64,000 bases of DNA, from the NCBI GenBank assembly GCA_947650365.1, contig OX393549.1, positions 27,929,209 to 27,993,208 of the forward strand. Reading direction: 5' to 3'. The notes beneath the pieces were generated by a model. It worked only from the letters and a program-made list of their open reading frames with translations, did no database searches and had not been told where the DNA came from. Shown here piece after piece: positions 13,540 through 27,250 of this stretch (within the stretch, counting starts at the first letter, position 1; the number at the start of each line of letters is the position of its first letter). A program made the translations under genes and the position numbers. The DNA is from Chamaelirium japonicum (taxonomy: Eukaryota > Streptophyta > Magnoliopsida > Liliales > Melanthiaceae).

Positions 13540-15161
13540 ATGAATGGATACATTCGTGTGAATGAATTAGAATGGATCGTACGAATGAGTAAGAATGGAT
13601 CGTACGAATGAAATAGAATGGATTGCACGAATGAATTAGAATTGATCGTACGAATGAATTAGAATGGATCGTGCGAATGAATTAGAATGGATCGTACGAA
13701 TGAATTAGAATGGATCGTACGAATGAACTAGAATGGATACATTCGTGCGAATGAATTAGAATGGATCGTACGAATAAATTAGAATGGATCGTACGAATGA
13801 ATTAGAATGGATCGTACGAATGAATTAGAATGGATACATTCGTGCGAATGAATTAGAATGGATCGGACGAATGAATTAGAATGGATCGTACGAATGAATT
13901 AGAATGGATCGTACGAATGGATTAGAATGGATCATACGAATGAATTAGAATAGACCGTGCGAATGAATTAGAATGGATCGAACGAATGAATTAGAATGGA
14001 TCGTACGAATGAGTAAGAATGGATCGTACGAATGAATTAGAATGGATTAGAATGGATCGTACGAATGAAATAGAATAGATTGTACGAATGAATTAGAATG
14101 GATTCGTACGAATGAATTAGAATGGATACATTCGTGCGAATGAATTAGAATGGATCGTACCAATGAGTAAGAATGGATCGTACGAATGAATTTGAATGGA
14201 TCATACGAAGGAATTAGAATGGATCGTACGAATGAATTAGAATGGATCGTACGATTGAATTAGAATGGATCATACGAATGAGTAAGAATGGATCGTATGA
14301 ATGAATTAGATTGGATCGTACGATCCATTCTAATTCATTAGCATGGATCGTGCTAATAAATTAGAATGGAATATACGAATGAATTAGAATGGATCGTAGA
14401 ATGGATCGTAAGAATGAATTTGAATGGATACATTTGTGCGAATGAATCTAAATGGATTGTATGAATGAATTAGAATGGATCGTACGAATGAATTAGAATG
14501 GATCATACAAATTAATTAGAATGGATCGTACGAATGAATTAGAATGGTTACATTCGTGCGAATGAATTAGAATGGATCGTACGAATGAATTATATTCGTG
14601 CAAATGAATTAGAATGGATCGTACGAATGAATTAGAATGGATCATACGAATTAATTAGAATGGATCTTACGAATGAATTAGAATGGATCGTACGAATGAA
14701 TTAGAATGGATCGTACGAATGAATTAGAATGGATCGTGTGAATGAATTAGAATGGATCGTACGAATGAATTAGAATAGATCGTACGAATGGATTAGAATG
14801 GATACATTCGAGCGAATGAATTAGAATGGATCGTACGAATGAATTAGAATGGATCATACGAATGAGTAAGAATGGATCGTACGAATGAATTAGAATGGAT
14901 CGTACGAATGAATTAGAATGGATCGTACGAATAAATTAGAATGGATACATTCGTCCGAATGAATTAGAATGGATCATACGAATGAGTAAGAATGGATCGT
15001 ACGAATGAAATAGAATAGATCGTACGAATGAATTAGAATGGAATATACGAATGAATTAGAATGGATCGTACGAATGAATTAGAATGGATCGTATGAATGA
15101 ATTAGAATGGATCGTACGAATGAATTAGAATGGATCGTGTGAATGAATTCGAATGGATCGT
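13540..15161 (-). repeat. Satellite block, minus orientation, with one-unit inversion
   Basis: Minus units with a single plus unit at about 14,320-14,342. It closes at GGATCGTACTATCC (15,155-15,168), one base away from the perfect palindrome. Confidence 0.9.
14299..14361 (-). repeat. 63-bp micro-inversion element, inverted copy
   Basis: Reads as the reverse complement of 13,314-13,376 over the same 63-bp length, with only a base or so different. Flanking variants (CGATTGAATTAG, GAGTAAG, GGAATATACG) also mirror the 13.3-kb copy, so about 150 bp is inverted-duplicated 1 kb away. It recurs at 30,459-30,521. Confidence 0.88.
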
Positions 15162-16561
15162 ACTATCCATTCTAATTCATTCAAACAATCCATTCTAATT
15201 CATTTGCACGAATGTATCCATTCTAATCCATTCGTACGATCCATTCTAATCCATTCGTACGATCCATTCTAAGTCATTCGCACAAATGTATCCATTCTAA
15301 TTCATTCGTACGATCCATTCTAATTCATTCGTACGATCCATTCTAATTCATTCGTATGATCCATTCTAATTAATTCGTATGATCCATTCTAATTCATTCG
15401 TACGATCCATTCTAATTCATTCGTACAATCCATTCTAATTCATTCGTACGATCCATTCTAATTCATTCGTATGATCCATTCTAATTAATTCGTATGATCC
15501 ATTCTAATTCATTCGTACGATCCATTCTAATTCATTTGTACGATCCATTCTAATTCATTCGCACAATCCATTCTATTTCATTCGTACGATCCATTCTTAC
15601 TCATTGGTACGATCCATTCTAATTCATTCGCACGAATGTATCCATTCTAATTCATTCGTACGAATCCATTCTAATTCATTCGTACAATCCATTCTATTTC
15701 ATTCGTACGATCGATTCTTACTCATTCGTATGATCCATTCTAATTCATTCGCACGAATGTATCCATTCTACATCATTCGTACGATCCATTCTAATTCATT
15801 CGTACGATCCATTCAAAATCATTCGTACAATCCATTCTATTTCATTCGTACGATCAATTCTAATTCATTCTAATTCATTCTGTTTCATTCGTACGATCTG
15901 TTCTAATTCACTCATACGATCCATTCTAATTCATTCATACGATCCATTCTAATTCATTTGCACGAATATATCCATTCTAATTCATTCGTACGATCAATTC
16001 TAATTCATTCGCACGAATGTATCCATTCTAATTCATTCGTACGATCCATTCTAATTCATTCGTACGATCCATTCTAATTAATTCATACAATCCATTCTAA
16101 TTCTTTCACACGATCCATTCCAATTCATTCGTAGGATCCATTCTAATTCATTCGTACAATCTATTCTATTTCATTCATACGATCCAATCTTACTCATTCG
16201 TATGATCCATTCTAATTCATTCGCACGAATGTATCCATTCTAATTCATTCGTACGAATCCATTCTAATTCATTCGTACAATCCATTCTATTTCATTCATA
16301 CGATCCATTCTTACTCATTCGTACGATCCATTCTAATTCATTCGTACGATCCATTCTAATTCATTCGCACGATCCATTCTTATTCATTCGTAGGATCCAT
16401 TCTTACTTATTCGTATGAACCATTCTAATTTATTCGCACGAATGTATCCATTCTAATTCATTCGTACGTCTAATTCATTCGTACGGTCCATTCTAATTCA
16501 TTCGCACAATCCATTCTATTTCATTCGTACGATCCATTCTTACTCATTCGTATGATCCATT
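15162..16561 (+). repeat. Satellite block, plus orientation
   Basis: Rich in TATTTC and TTACTC core variants, which remove the recurrent TAA, and in 24/28-bp units. This is why a 270-bp open frame (15,604-15,873) appears by chance. It has a 17-bp deletion unit (CGTACGTCTAATTC) at about 16,463 and ends at CCATTATGG. Confidence 0.9.
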
Positions 16562-18240
16562 ATGGATACATTCGTGCGAATGAATTAGAATGGATCATAC
16601 GAATGAGTAAGAATGGATCGTACGAATGAAATAGAATGGATTGTGCGAATGAATTAGAATGGATCGTACGAATGAATTAGAATGGATCGTGTGAAAGAAT
16701 TAGAATGGATTGTATGAATGAATTAGAATAGATCGTATGAATGAATTAGAATGGATCGTACGAATGAATTAGAATGGATCGTACGAATGAATTAGAATGG
16801 ATACATTCGCGAATGAATTAGAATGGATCGTACGAACGAATTAGAATGGATCGTACGAATGAATTAGAATGGATCTTACGAATGAATTAGAATGGATCGT
16901 ACGAATGAATTAGAATGGATACATTTGTGCTAATGAATAAGAATGGATCGTACGAATGAATTAGAATGGATCGTATGAATGAATTAGAATGGACCGTACG
17001 AATGAATTAGAATGGATCGAACGAAGGAATTAGAATGGATCGTACGAATGAATTAGAATGGATAATTCGTGCAAATGAATTATAATGGATCGTATGAATG
17101 TATTAGAATGGATCGTATGAGTGAATTAGAATGGATCGTGCGAATGAATTAGAATGGATTGTATGAATGAATTAGAATGGATCGTACGAATGAATTAGAA
17201 TGGATCGTACGAATGAACTAGAATGGATACATTCGTGCGAATGAATTAGAATGGATCGTTCGAATGAATTAGAATGGATCATGCGAATGAATTAGAATGG
17301 ATCGTACGAATGAACTAGAATGGATACATTCGTGCGAATGAATTAGAATGGATCGTACGAATGAATTAGAATGGATCGTACGAATGAATTAGAATGGATC
17401 TTACGAATGAATTAGAATGGATCGTACGAATGAATTAGAATGGATCGTACGAATGAATTAGAATGGATACATTCATGCGAATGAATTAGAATAGATCGGA
17501 CGAATGAATTAGAATGGATCGTATGAATGAATTAGAATGGATCGTACGAATGAACTAGAATGGATACATTTGTGCGAATGAATTAGAATGGATCGTATGA
17601 ATGAATTAGAATGGATCGTACGAATGAATTAGAATGGATCTTACGAATGAATTAGAATGGATCGTACGAATGAATTAGAATGGATCGTATGAATGAATTA
17701 GAATGGATACATTCGTGCGAATGAATTAGAATGGATCGGACGAATGAATTATAATGGATCGTACGAATAAATTAGAATGGATCTTACGAATGGATTAGAA
17801 TGGATACATTCATGCGAATGAATTAGAATGGATCGGACGAATGAATTAGAATGGATCGTACGAATTAATTAGAATGGATCAAATGAATGAATTAGAATGG
17901 TTATATTCATGCGAATGAATTAGAATGGATCGTACGAATGGATTAGAATGGATCGTACGAATGGATTAGAATGGATACATTCGAGCGAATGAATTAGAAT
18001 GGATCGTACGAATGAAATTAGAATGGATCGTATGAATGAATTAAAATAGATCGTACGAATGAATTAGAATGGATCGTACGAATGAATTAGAATGGATCGT
18101 GTGAAAGAATTAGAATGGATCGTACGAATGAATTAGAATGGATCGTGCGAATGAATTAGAATGGATCGTACGAATGAATTAGAATGGATCGTGCTAATGA
18201 ATTAGAATTGATCAAACGAATGAATTAGCAAGGATCGTGC
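16562..18240 (-). repeat. Satellite block, minus orientation
   Basis: Minus units resembling 5.4-7.6 kb in variant content. The closing junction GGATCGTGCATTCGTACG near 18,236-18,250 is not a clean palindrome. Confidence 0.9.
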
Positions 18241-18565
18241 ATTCGTACGATCCATTCTAATTTATTCGTAACATCCATTCTAATTCATTCGTACGATCCA
18301 TTCTAATTCATTCGTACGATCCATTCTAATTCATTCGCACGAATGTATCCATTCTAGTTCATTCGTACGTTCCATTCTAATTCATTCGTACGATCCATTC
18401 TAATTCATTCATACGATCTATTCTAATTCATTCATACAATCCATTCTAATTCATTCGCACGAATGTATCCATTCTAATTCATTCGTACGATCCATTCTAA
18501 TTCATTCGCACAATCCATTCTATTTAATTTGTACGATCCATTCTTACTCATTCGTATGATCCATT
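18241..18565 (+). repeat. Short plus-oriented satellite block
   Basis: 325 bp ending at the CCATTATGG junction. The same cassette as 11,949-12,100. Confidence 0.9.
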
Positions 18566-18912
18566 ATGGATACATTCGTGCGAATGAATTAGAATGGATC
18601 ATACGAATGAGTAAGAATGGATCGTACGAATGAAATAGAATGGATTGTGCGAATGAATTAGAATGGATCGTACGAATGAATTAGAATGGATCGTGTGAAA
18701 GAATTAGAATGGATTGTATGAATGAATTAGAATAGATCGTATGAATGAATTAGAATGGATCGTACGAATGAATTAGAATGGATCGTACGAATGAACTAGA
18801 ATGGATACATTCATGCGAATGAATTAGAATGGATCGTACGAATGAATTAGAATGGATCGTACGAATGAATTAGAATGGATGTTACGAATGAATTAGAATG
18901 GATCGTACGAAT
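18566..18912 (-). repeat. Short minus-oriented satellite block
   Basis: Starts GGATACATTCGTGCG and ends in a rough junction, CGTACGAATGCACGATCC. Confidence 0.88.
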
Positions 18913-20602
18913 GCACGATCCTTGCTAATTCATTCGTTCGATCAATTCTAATTCATTAGCACGATCCATTCTAATTCATTCGTACGATCCATTGTAATTC
19001 ATTCGCACGATCCATTCTAATTCATTCGTACGATCCATTCTAATTCTTTCACCCGATCCATTCTAATTCATTCGTACGATCCATTCTAATTCATTCGTAC
19101 GATCTATTCTAATTCATTCGTACGATCCATTCTAATTTCATTCGTACGATCCATTCTAATTCATTCGCTCGAATGTATCCATTCTAATCCATTCGTACGA
19201 TCCATTCTAATCCATTCGTACGATCCATTCTAATTCATTCGCATGAATATAACCATTCTAATTCATTCGCACGATTGTATCCATTCTAATTCATTCGCAT
19301 GAATATAACCATTCTAATTCATTCGCACGAATGTATCCATTCTAATCCATTCGTAAGATCCATTCTAATTTATTCGTACGATCCATTCTAATTCTTTCGT
19401 CCGATCCATTCTAATTCATTCGCACGAATGTATCCATTCTAATTCATTCGTACGATCCATTCTAATTCATTCGTACGATCCATTCTAATTTATTCGTAAG
19501 ATCCATTCTAATTCATTCGTACGATCCATTCTAATTCATTCATATGATCCATTCTAATTCATTCGCACGAATGTATCCATTCTAGTTCATTCGTACGATC
19601 CATTCTAATTCATTCGTACGATCCATTCTTATTCATTCGTCCGATCTATTCTAATTCATTCGAACGAATGTATCCATTCTAATTCATTCGTACGATCTAT
19701 TCTAATTCATTCGTACGATCCATTCTAATTCATTCGTACGATCCATTCTAATTCATTCGTACGATCCATTCTAATTCATTCGGACGAATGTATCCATTCT
19801 AGTTCATTCGTACGATCCATTCTAATTCATTCGCACGATCCATTCTAATTCATTCGTACGATCCATTCTAATTCATTCGCACGAATGTATCCATTCTAGT
19901 TCATTCGTACGATCCATTCTAATTCATTCGTACGATCCATTCTAATTCATTCATACAATCCATTCTAATTCATTCGCACGATCCATTCTAATTCACTCAT
20001 ACGATCCATTCTAATACATTCATACGATCCATTATAATTCATTTGCACGAATTATCCATTCTAATTCATTTGTACGATCCATTCTAATTCCTTCGTTCGA
20101 TCCATTCTAATTCATTCGTACGATCCATCCTAATTCATTCATACGATCCATTCTAATTCATTCGTACGATCCATTCTAATTCATTAGCACAAATGTATCC
20201 ATTCTAATTCATTCGTACGATCCATTCTAATTCATTCGTACGATCCATTCTAATTCATTCGTAAGATCCATTCTAATTCATTCGTACGATCCATTTTAAT
20301 TCATTCGTACGATCCATTCTAATTCATTCGCGAATGTATCCATTCTAATTCATTCATACGATCCATTCTAATTCATTCGTACGATCCATTCTAATTCATT
20401 CGTACGATCCATTCTAATTCATTCATACGATCTATTCTAATTCATTCATACAATCCATTCTAATTCTTTCACACGATCCATTCTAAATCATTCTTACGAT
20501 CCATTCTAATTCATTCGCACAATCCATTCTATTTCATTCGTACGATCCATTCTTACTCATTCGTATGATCCATTCTAATTCATTCGCACGAATGTATCCA
20601 TA
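18913..20602 (+). repeat. Satellite block, plus orientation
   Basis: From about 19,850 onward it matches the 3,336-bp HOR at an offset of 3,312. It includes the marker run ATTCACTCAT at 19,991 and GCACGAATTATCC. It ends at CCATAATGG centred on 20,602. Confidence 0.9.
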
Positions 20603-22001
20603 ATGGATCATACGAATGAGTAAGAATGGATCGTACTAATGAAATAGAATGGATTGTGCGAATGAATTAGAATGGACCGTACGAATGAATTAGACGTACA
20701 AATGAATTAGAATGGATACATTCGTGCGAATAAATTAGAATGGATCATACGAATGAGTAAGAATGGATCGTGCGAATGAATTAGAATGGATCGTGCGAAT
20801 GAATTAGAATGGATCGTACGAATGAATTAGAATGGATCGTACGGATGAGTAAGAATGGATCGTACGAATGAAATAGAATGGATTGTACGAATGAATTAGA
20901 ATGGATTCGTACGAATGAATTAGAATGGATACATTCGTGCGAATGAATTAGAATGGATCATACGAATGAGTAAGATTGGATCGTATGAATGAAATAGAAT
21001 AGATTTTACGAATGAATTAGAATGGATCCTACGAATGAATTAGAATGGATCGTGTGAAAGAATTAGAATGGATTGTATGAATTAATTAGAATGGATCGTA
21101 CGAATGAATTAGAATGGATCGTACGAATGAATTAGAATGGATGCATTCGTGCGAATGAATTAGAATAGATTGTACGAATGAATTAGAATGGATATATTCG
21201 TGCAAATGAATTAGAATGGATCGCATGAATGAATTAGAATGGATCGTATGAGTGAATTAGAACGGATCGTACGAATGAAATAGAATGAATTAGAATGAAT
21301 TAGAATTGATCGTACGAATGAAATAGAATGGATTGTACGAATGATTTAGAATGGATCGTACGAATGAATTAGAATGGATCGTACGAATGATTTAGAATGG
21401 ATACATTCGTGCGAATGAATTAGAATGGATCATACGAATGAGTAAGAATGGATCATACGAATGAAATAGAATGGATTGTACGAATGAATTAGAATGGATT
21501 CGTACGAATAAATTAGAATGGATACATTCGTGCGAATGAATTAGAATGGATCGTACCAATGAGTAAGAATGGATCGTACGAATGAAATAGAATGGATTGT
21601 GCGAATGAATTAGAATGGATCGTACGAATGAATTAGAATGGATCGTACGAATGAATTAGAATGGATCATACAAATTAATTAGAATGGATCATGCGAATGA
21701 ATTAGAATGGATCGTACGAATGAATTAGAATGGATCGTACGAATGAATTAGAATGGATCGTACGAATGAATTAGAATGGATCATACGAATTAATTAGAAT
21801 GGATCATACGAATGAATTAGAATGGATCGTACGAATGAATTAGAATGGATCGTACGAATGAATTAGAATGGATACATTTGTGCGAATGACTTAGAATAGA
21901 TCGTACGAATGGATTAGAATGGATCGTACGAATGGATTAGAATGGATACATTCGTGCAAATGAATAAGAATGGATTGTACGAATGAATTAGAATGGATCG
22001 T
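19850..22001. repeat. 3.3-kb HOR, copy A (5'-truncated)
   Basis: Matches copy B from about 23,165 to 25,337. The offset is 3,312 at ATTCACTCAT (19,991/23,303) and at the CCATAATGG junction, and 3,336 by the end. The 24-bp difference is explained by a tandem 24-bp unit (starting GGATTCGTACG) present once in A (about 20,905) and twice in B and C (about 24,215-24,260). Confidence 0.88.
20603..22001 (-). repeat. Satellite block, minus orientation (HOR copy A right half)
   Basis: Minus units with GGATTCGTACG 24-bp variants. It closes at the perfect palindrome GGATCGTACGATCC centred on 22,001/22,002. Confidence 0.92.
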
Positions 22002-23914
22002 ACGATCCATTCGAATTCAATCACACGATCCATTCTAATTCATTCGTACGATCCATTCTAATTCATTCATACGATCCATTCTAATTCATTCGTACGATCC
22101 ATTCTAATTCATTCGTATATTCCATTCTAATTCATTCGTACGATCTATTCTATTTCATTCGTACGATCCATTCTTACTCATTCGTATGATCCATTCTAAT
22201 TCATTCGGACGAATGTATCCATTCTAATTTATTCGTACGATCCATTCTAATTCATTCGTACGATCCATTCTAATTCATTCGTACGATCCATTCTTACTCA
22301 TTCGTATGATCCATTCTAATTCATTCGTACGATCCATTCTAATTCATTCGCTCGAATGTATCCATTCTAATCCATTCGTACGATCTATTCTAATTCATTC
22401 GTACGATCTATTCTAATTCATTCGCACGATCCATTCTAATTCATTCGTACGATCCATTCTAATTCATTCGTACGATCCATTCTAATTCATTCGTAAGATC
22501 CATTCTAATTAATTCGTATGATCCATTCTAATTCATTCGTACGATCCATTCTAATTCATTTGCACGAATATAATTCATTCGTACGATCCATTCTAATTCA
22601 TTCGCACGAATGTAACCATTCTAATTCATTCGTACGATCCATTCTAATTAATTTGTATGATCCATTCTAATTCATTCGTACGATCCATTCTAATTCATTC
22701 ATACAATCCATTTAGATTCATTCGCACAAATGTATCCATTCAAATTCATTCGTACGATCCATTCTACGATCCATTCTAATTCATTCGTATATTCCATTCT
22801 AATTCATTAGCACGATCCATGCTAATGAATTAGAATGGATCGTACGATCCAATCTAATTCATTCATACGATCCATTCTTACTCATTCGTATGATCCATTC
22901 TAATTCAATCGTACGATCCATTTTAATTCATTCGTACGATCCATTCTAATTCCTTCGTATGATCCATTCTAATTCATTCGTACGATCCATTCTAATTCAT
23001 TCATACAATCCATTCTAATTCATTCGCACGATCCATTCTAATTCACTCATACGATCCATTCTAATACATTCATACGATCCATTATAATTCATTTGCACGA
23101 ATTATCCATTCTAATTCATTTATACGATCCATTCTAATTCCTTCGTTCGATCCATTCTAATTCATTCGTACGATCCATTCTAATTCATTCGCACGAATGT
23201 ATCCATTCTAGTTCATTCGTACGATCCATTCTAATTCATTCGTACGATCCATTCTAATTCATTCATACAATCCATTCTAATTCATTCGCACGATCCATTC
23301 TAATTCACTCATACGATCCATTCTAATACATTCATACGATCCATTATAATTCATTTGCACGAATTATCCATTCTAATTCATTTGTACGATCCATTCTAAT
23401 TCCTTCGTTCGATCCATTCTAATTCATTCGTACGATCCATCCTAATTCATTTATACGATCCATTCTAATTCATTCGTACGATCCATTCTAATTCATTAGC
23501 ACAAATGTATCCATTCTAATTCATTCGTATGATCCATTCTAATTCATTCGTACGATCCATTCTAATTCATTCGTAAGATCCATTCTAATTCATTCGTACG
23601 ATCCATTCTAATTCATTCGTACGATCCATTCTAATTCATTCGCGAATGTATCCATTCTAATTCATTCATATGATCCATTCTAATTCATTCGTACGATCCA
23701 TTCTAATTCATTCGTACGATCCATTCTAATTCATTCATACAATCTATTCTAATTCATTCATACAATCCATTCTAATTCTTTCACACGATCCATTCTAATT
23801 CATTCTTACGATCCATTCTAATTCATTCGCACAATCCATTCTATTTCATTCGTACGATCCATTCTTGCTCATTCGTATGATCCATTCTAATTCATTCGCA
23901 CGAATGTATCCATA
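22002..23914 (+). repeat. Plus half of HOR copy B
   Basis: Includes the micro-inversion element at 22,802-22,864 (minus unit about 22,822-22,843) and the 262-bp internal duplication. It ends at CCATAATGG. Confidence 0.92.
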
Positions 23915-25337
23915 ATGGATCATATTAATGAGTAAGAATGGATCGTACGAATGAAATAGAATGGATTGTGCGAATGAATTAGAACGGACCGTACGAATGA
24001 ATTAGACGTACAAATGAATTAGAATGGATACATTCGTGCGAATAAATTAGAATGGATCATACGAATGAGTAAGAATGGATCGTGCGAATGAGTTAGAATG
24101 GATCGTGCGAATGAATTAGAATGGATCGTATGAATGAATTTGAATGGATCGTACGAATGAGTAAGAATGGATCGTACGAATGAAATAGAATGGATTGTAC
24201 GAATGAATTAGAATGGATTCGTACGAATGAATTAGAATGGATTCGTACGAATGAATTAGAATGGATACATTCGTGCGAATGAATTAGAATGGATCATACG
24301 AATGAGTAAGATTGGATCGTATGAATGAAATAGAATAGATTGTACGAATGAATTAGAACGGATCCTACGAATGAATTAGAATGGATCGTGTGAAAGAATT
24401 AGAATGGATTGTATGAATTAATTAGAATGGATCGTACGAATGAATTAGAATGGATCGTACGAATGAATTAGAATGGATGCATTCATGCGAATGAATTAGA
24501 ATAGATCGTACGAATGAATTAGAATGGATATATTCGTGCAAATGAATTAGAATGGATCGCATGAATGAATTAGAATGGAACGTATGAGTGAATTAGAACG
24601 GATCGTACGAATGAAATAGAATGAATTAGAATGAATTAGAATTGATCGTACGAATGAAATAGAATGGATTGTACGAATGATTTAGAATGGATCGTACGAA
24701 TGAATTAGAATGGATCGTACGAATGATTTAGAATGGATACATTCGTGCGAATGAATTAGAATGGATCATACGAATGAGTAAGAATGGATCATACGAATGA
24801 AATAGAATGGATTGTACGAATGAATTAGAATGGATTCGTACGAATAAATTAGAATGGATACATTCGTGCGAATGAATTAGAATGGATCGTACCAATGAGT
24901 AAGAATGGATCGTACGAATGAAATAGAATGGATTGTGCGAATGAATTAGAATGGATCGTACGAATGAATTAGAATGGATCGTACGAATGAATTAGAATGG
25001 ATCATACAAATTAATTAGAATGGATCATGCGAATGAATTAGAATGGATCGTACGAATGAATTAGAATGGATCGTACGAATGAATTAGAATGGATCGTACG
25101 AATGAATTAGAATGGATCATACGAATTAATTAGAATGGATCATACGAATGAATTAGAATGGATCGTACGAATGAATTAGAATGGATCGTACGAATGAATT
25201 AGAATGGATACATTTGTGCGAATGACTTAGAATAGATCGTACGAATGGATTAGAATGGATCGTACGAATGGATTAGAATGGATACATTCGTGCAAATGAA
25301 TAAGAATGGATTGTACGAATGAATTAGAATGGATCGT
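23915..25337 (-). repeat. Minus half of HOR copy B
   Basis: Carries the doubled 24-bp GGATTCGTACG unit near 24,215-24,260. It closes at GGATCGTACGATCC centred on 25,337/25,338. Confidence 0.92.
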
Positions 25338-27250
25338 ACGATCCATTCGAATTCAATCACACGATCCATTCTAATTCATTCGTACGATCCATTCTAATTC
25401 ATTCATACGATCCATTCTAATTCATTCGTACGATCCATTCTAATTCATTCGTATATTCCATTCTAATTCATTCGTACGATCTATTCTATTTCATTCGTAC
25501 GATCCATTCTTACTCATTCGTATGATCCATTCTAATTCATTCGGACGAATGTATCCATTCTAATTTATTCGTACGATCCATTCTAATTCATTCGTACGAT
25601 CCATTCTAATTCATTCGTACGATCCATTCTTACTCATTCGTATGATCCATTCTAATTCATTCGTACGATCCATTCTAATTCATTCGCTCGAATGTATCCA
25701 TTCTAATCCATTCGTACGATCTATTCTAATTCATTCGTACGATCTATTCTAATTCATTCGCACGATCCATTCTAATTCATTCGTACGATCCATTCTAATT
25801 CATTCGTACGATCCATTCTAATTCATTCGTAAGATCCATTCTAATTAATTCGTATGATCCATTCTAATTCATTCGTACGATCCATTCTAATTCATTTGCA
25901 CGAATATAATTCATTCGTACGATCCATTCTAATTCATTCGCACGAATGTAACCATTCTAATTCATTCGTACGATCCATTCTAATTAATTTGTATGATCCA
26001 TTCTAATTCATTCGTACGATCCATTCTAATTCATTCATACAATCCATTTAGATTCATTCGCACAAATGTATCCATTCAAATTCATTCGTACGATCCATTC
26101 TACGATCCATTCTAATTCATTCGTATATTCCATTCTAATTCATTAGCACGATCCATGCTAATGAATTAGAATGGATCGTACGATCCAATCTAATTCATTC
26201 ATACGATCCATTCTTACTCATTCGTATGATCCATTCTAATTCAATCGTACGATCCATTTTAATTCATTCGTACGATCCATTCTAATTCCTTCGTATGATC
26301 CATTCTAATTCATTCGTACGATCCATTCTAATTCATTCATACAATCCATTCTAATTCATTCGCACGATCCATTCTAATTCACTCATACGATCCATTCTAA
26401 TACATTCATACGATCCATTATAATTCATTTGCACGAATTATCCATTCTAATTCATTTATACGATCCATTCTAATTCCTTCGTTCGATCCATTCTAATTCA
26501 TTCGTACGATCCATTCTAATTCATTCGCACGAATGTATCCATTCTAGTTCATTCGTACGATCCATTCTAATTCATTCGTACGATCCATTCTAATTCATTC
26601 ATACAATCCATTCTAATTCATTCGCACGATCCATTCTAATTCACTCATACGATCCATTCTAATACATTCATACGATCCATTATAATTCATTTGCACGAAT
26701 TATCCATTCTAATTCATTTGTACGATCCATTCTAATTCCTTCGTTCGATCCATTCTAATTCATTCGTACGATCCATCCTAATTCATTTATACGATCCATT
26801 CTAATTCATTCGTACGATCCATTCTAATTCATTAGCACAAATGTATCCATTCTAATTCATTCGTATGATCCATTCTAATTCATTCGTACGATCCATTCTA
26901 ATTCATTCGTAAGATCCATTCTAATTCATTCGTACGATCCATTCTAATTCATTCGTACGATCCATTCTAATTCATTCGCGAATGTATCCATTCTAATTCA
27001 TTCATATGATCCATTCTAATTCATTCGTACGATCCATTCTAATTCATTCGTACGATCCATTCTAATTCATTCATACAATCTATTCTAATTCATTCATACA
27101 ATCCATTCTAATTCTTTCACACGATCCATTCTAATTCATTCTTACGATCCATTCTAATTCATTCGCACAATCCATTCTATTTCATTCGTACGATCCATTC
27201 TTGCTCATTCGTATGATCCATTCTAATTCATTCGCACGAATGTATCCATA
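25338..27250 (+). repeat. Plus half of HOR copy C
   Basis: Micro-inversion element at 26,138-26,200; ATTCACTCAT markers at 26,377 and 26,639; ends at CCATAATGG. Confidence 0.92.

Larger units (their letters stand above)
22002..25337. repeat. 3,336-bp HOR, copy B
   Basis: A complete higher-order unit: plus half 22,002-23,914, minus half 23,915-25,337. Several separate markers recur at exactly +3,336 in copy C: the GGATCGTACGATCC junction, ATTCACTCAT at 23,041 and 23,303, and the CCATAATGG junction. It contains an internal 262-bp tandem duplication (markers at 23,041 and 23,303). Confidence 0.95.

Noticed and set aside
15604..15873. 89-codon plus-strand open frame
   Set aside because: It is a translation of satellite units (repeating IHSNSFVRS-type residues). 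It is open only because TATTTC/TTACTC variants and 24/28-bp units avoid the recurrent TAA. It has no protein-like composition or start context.
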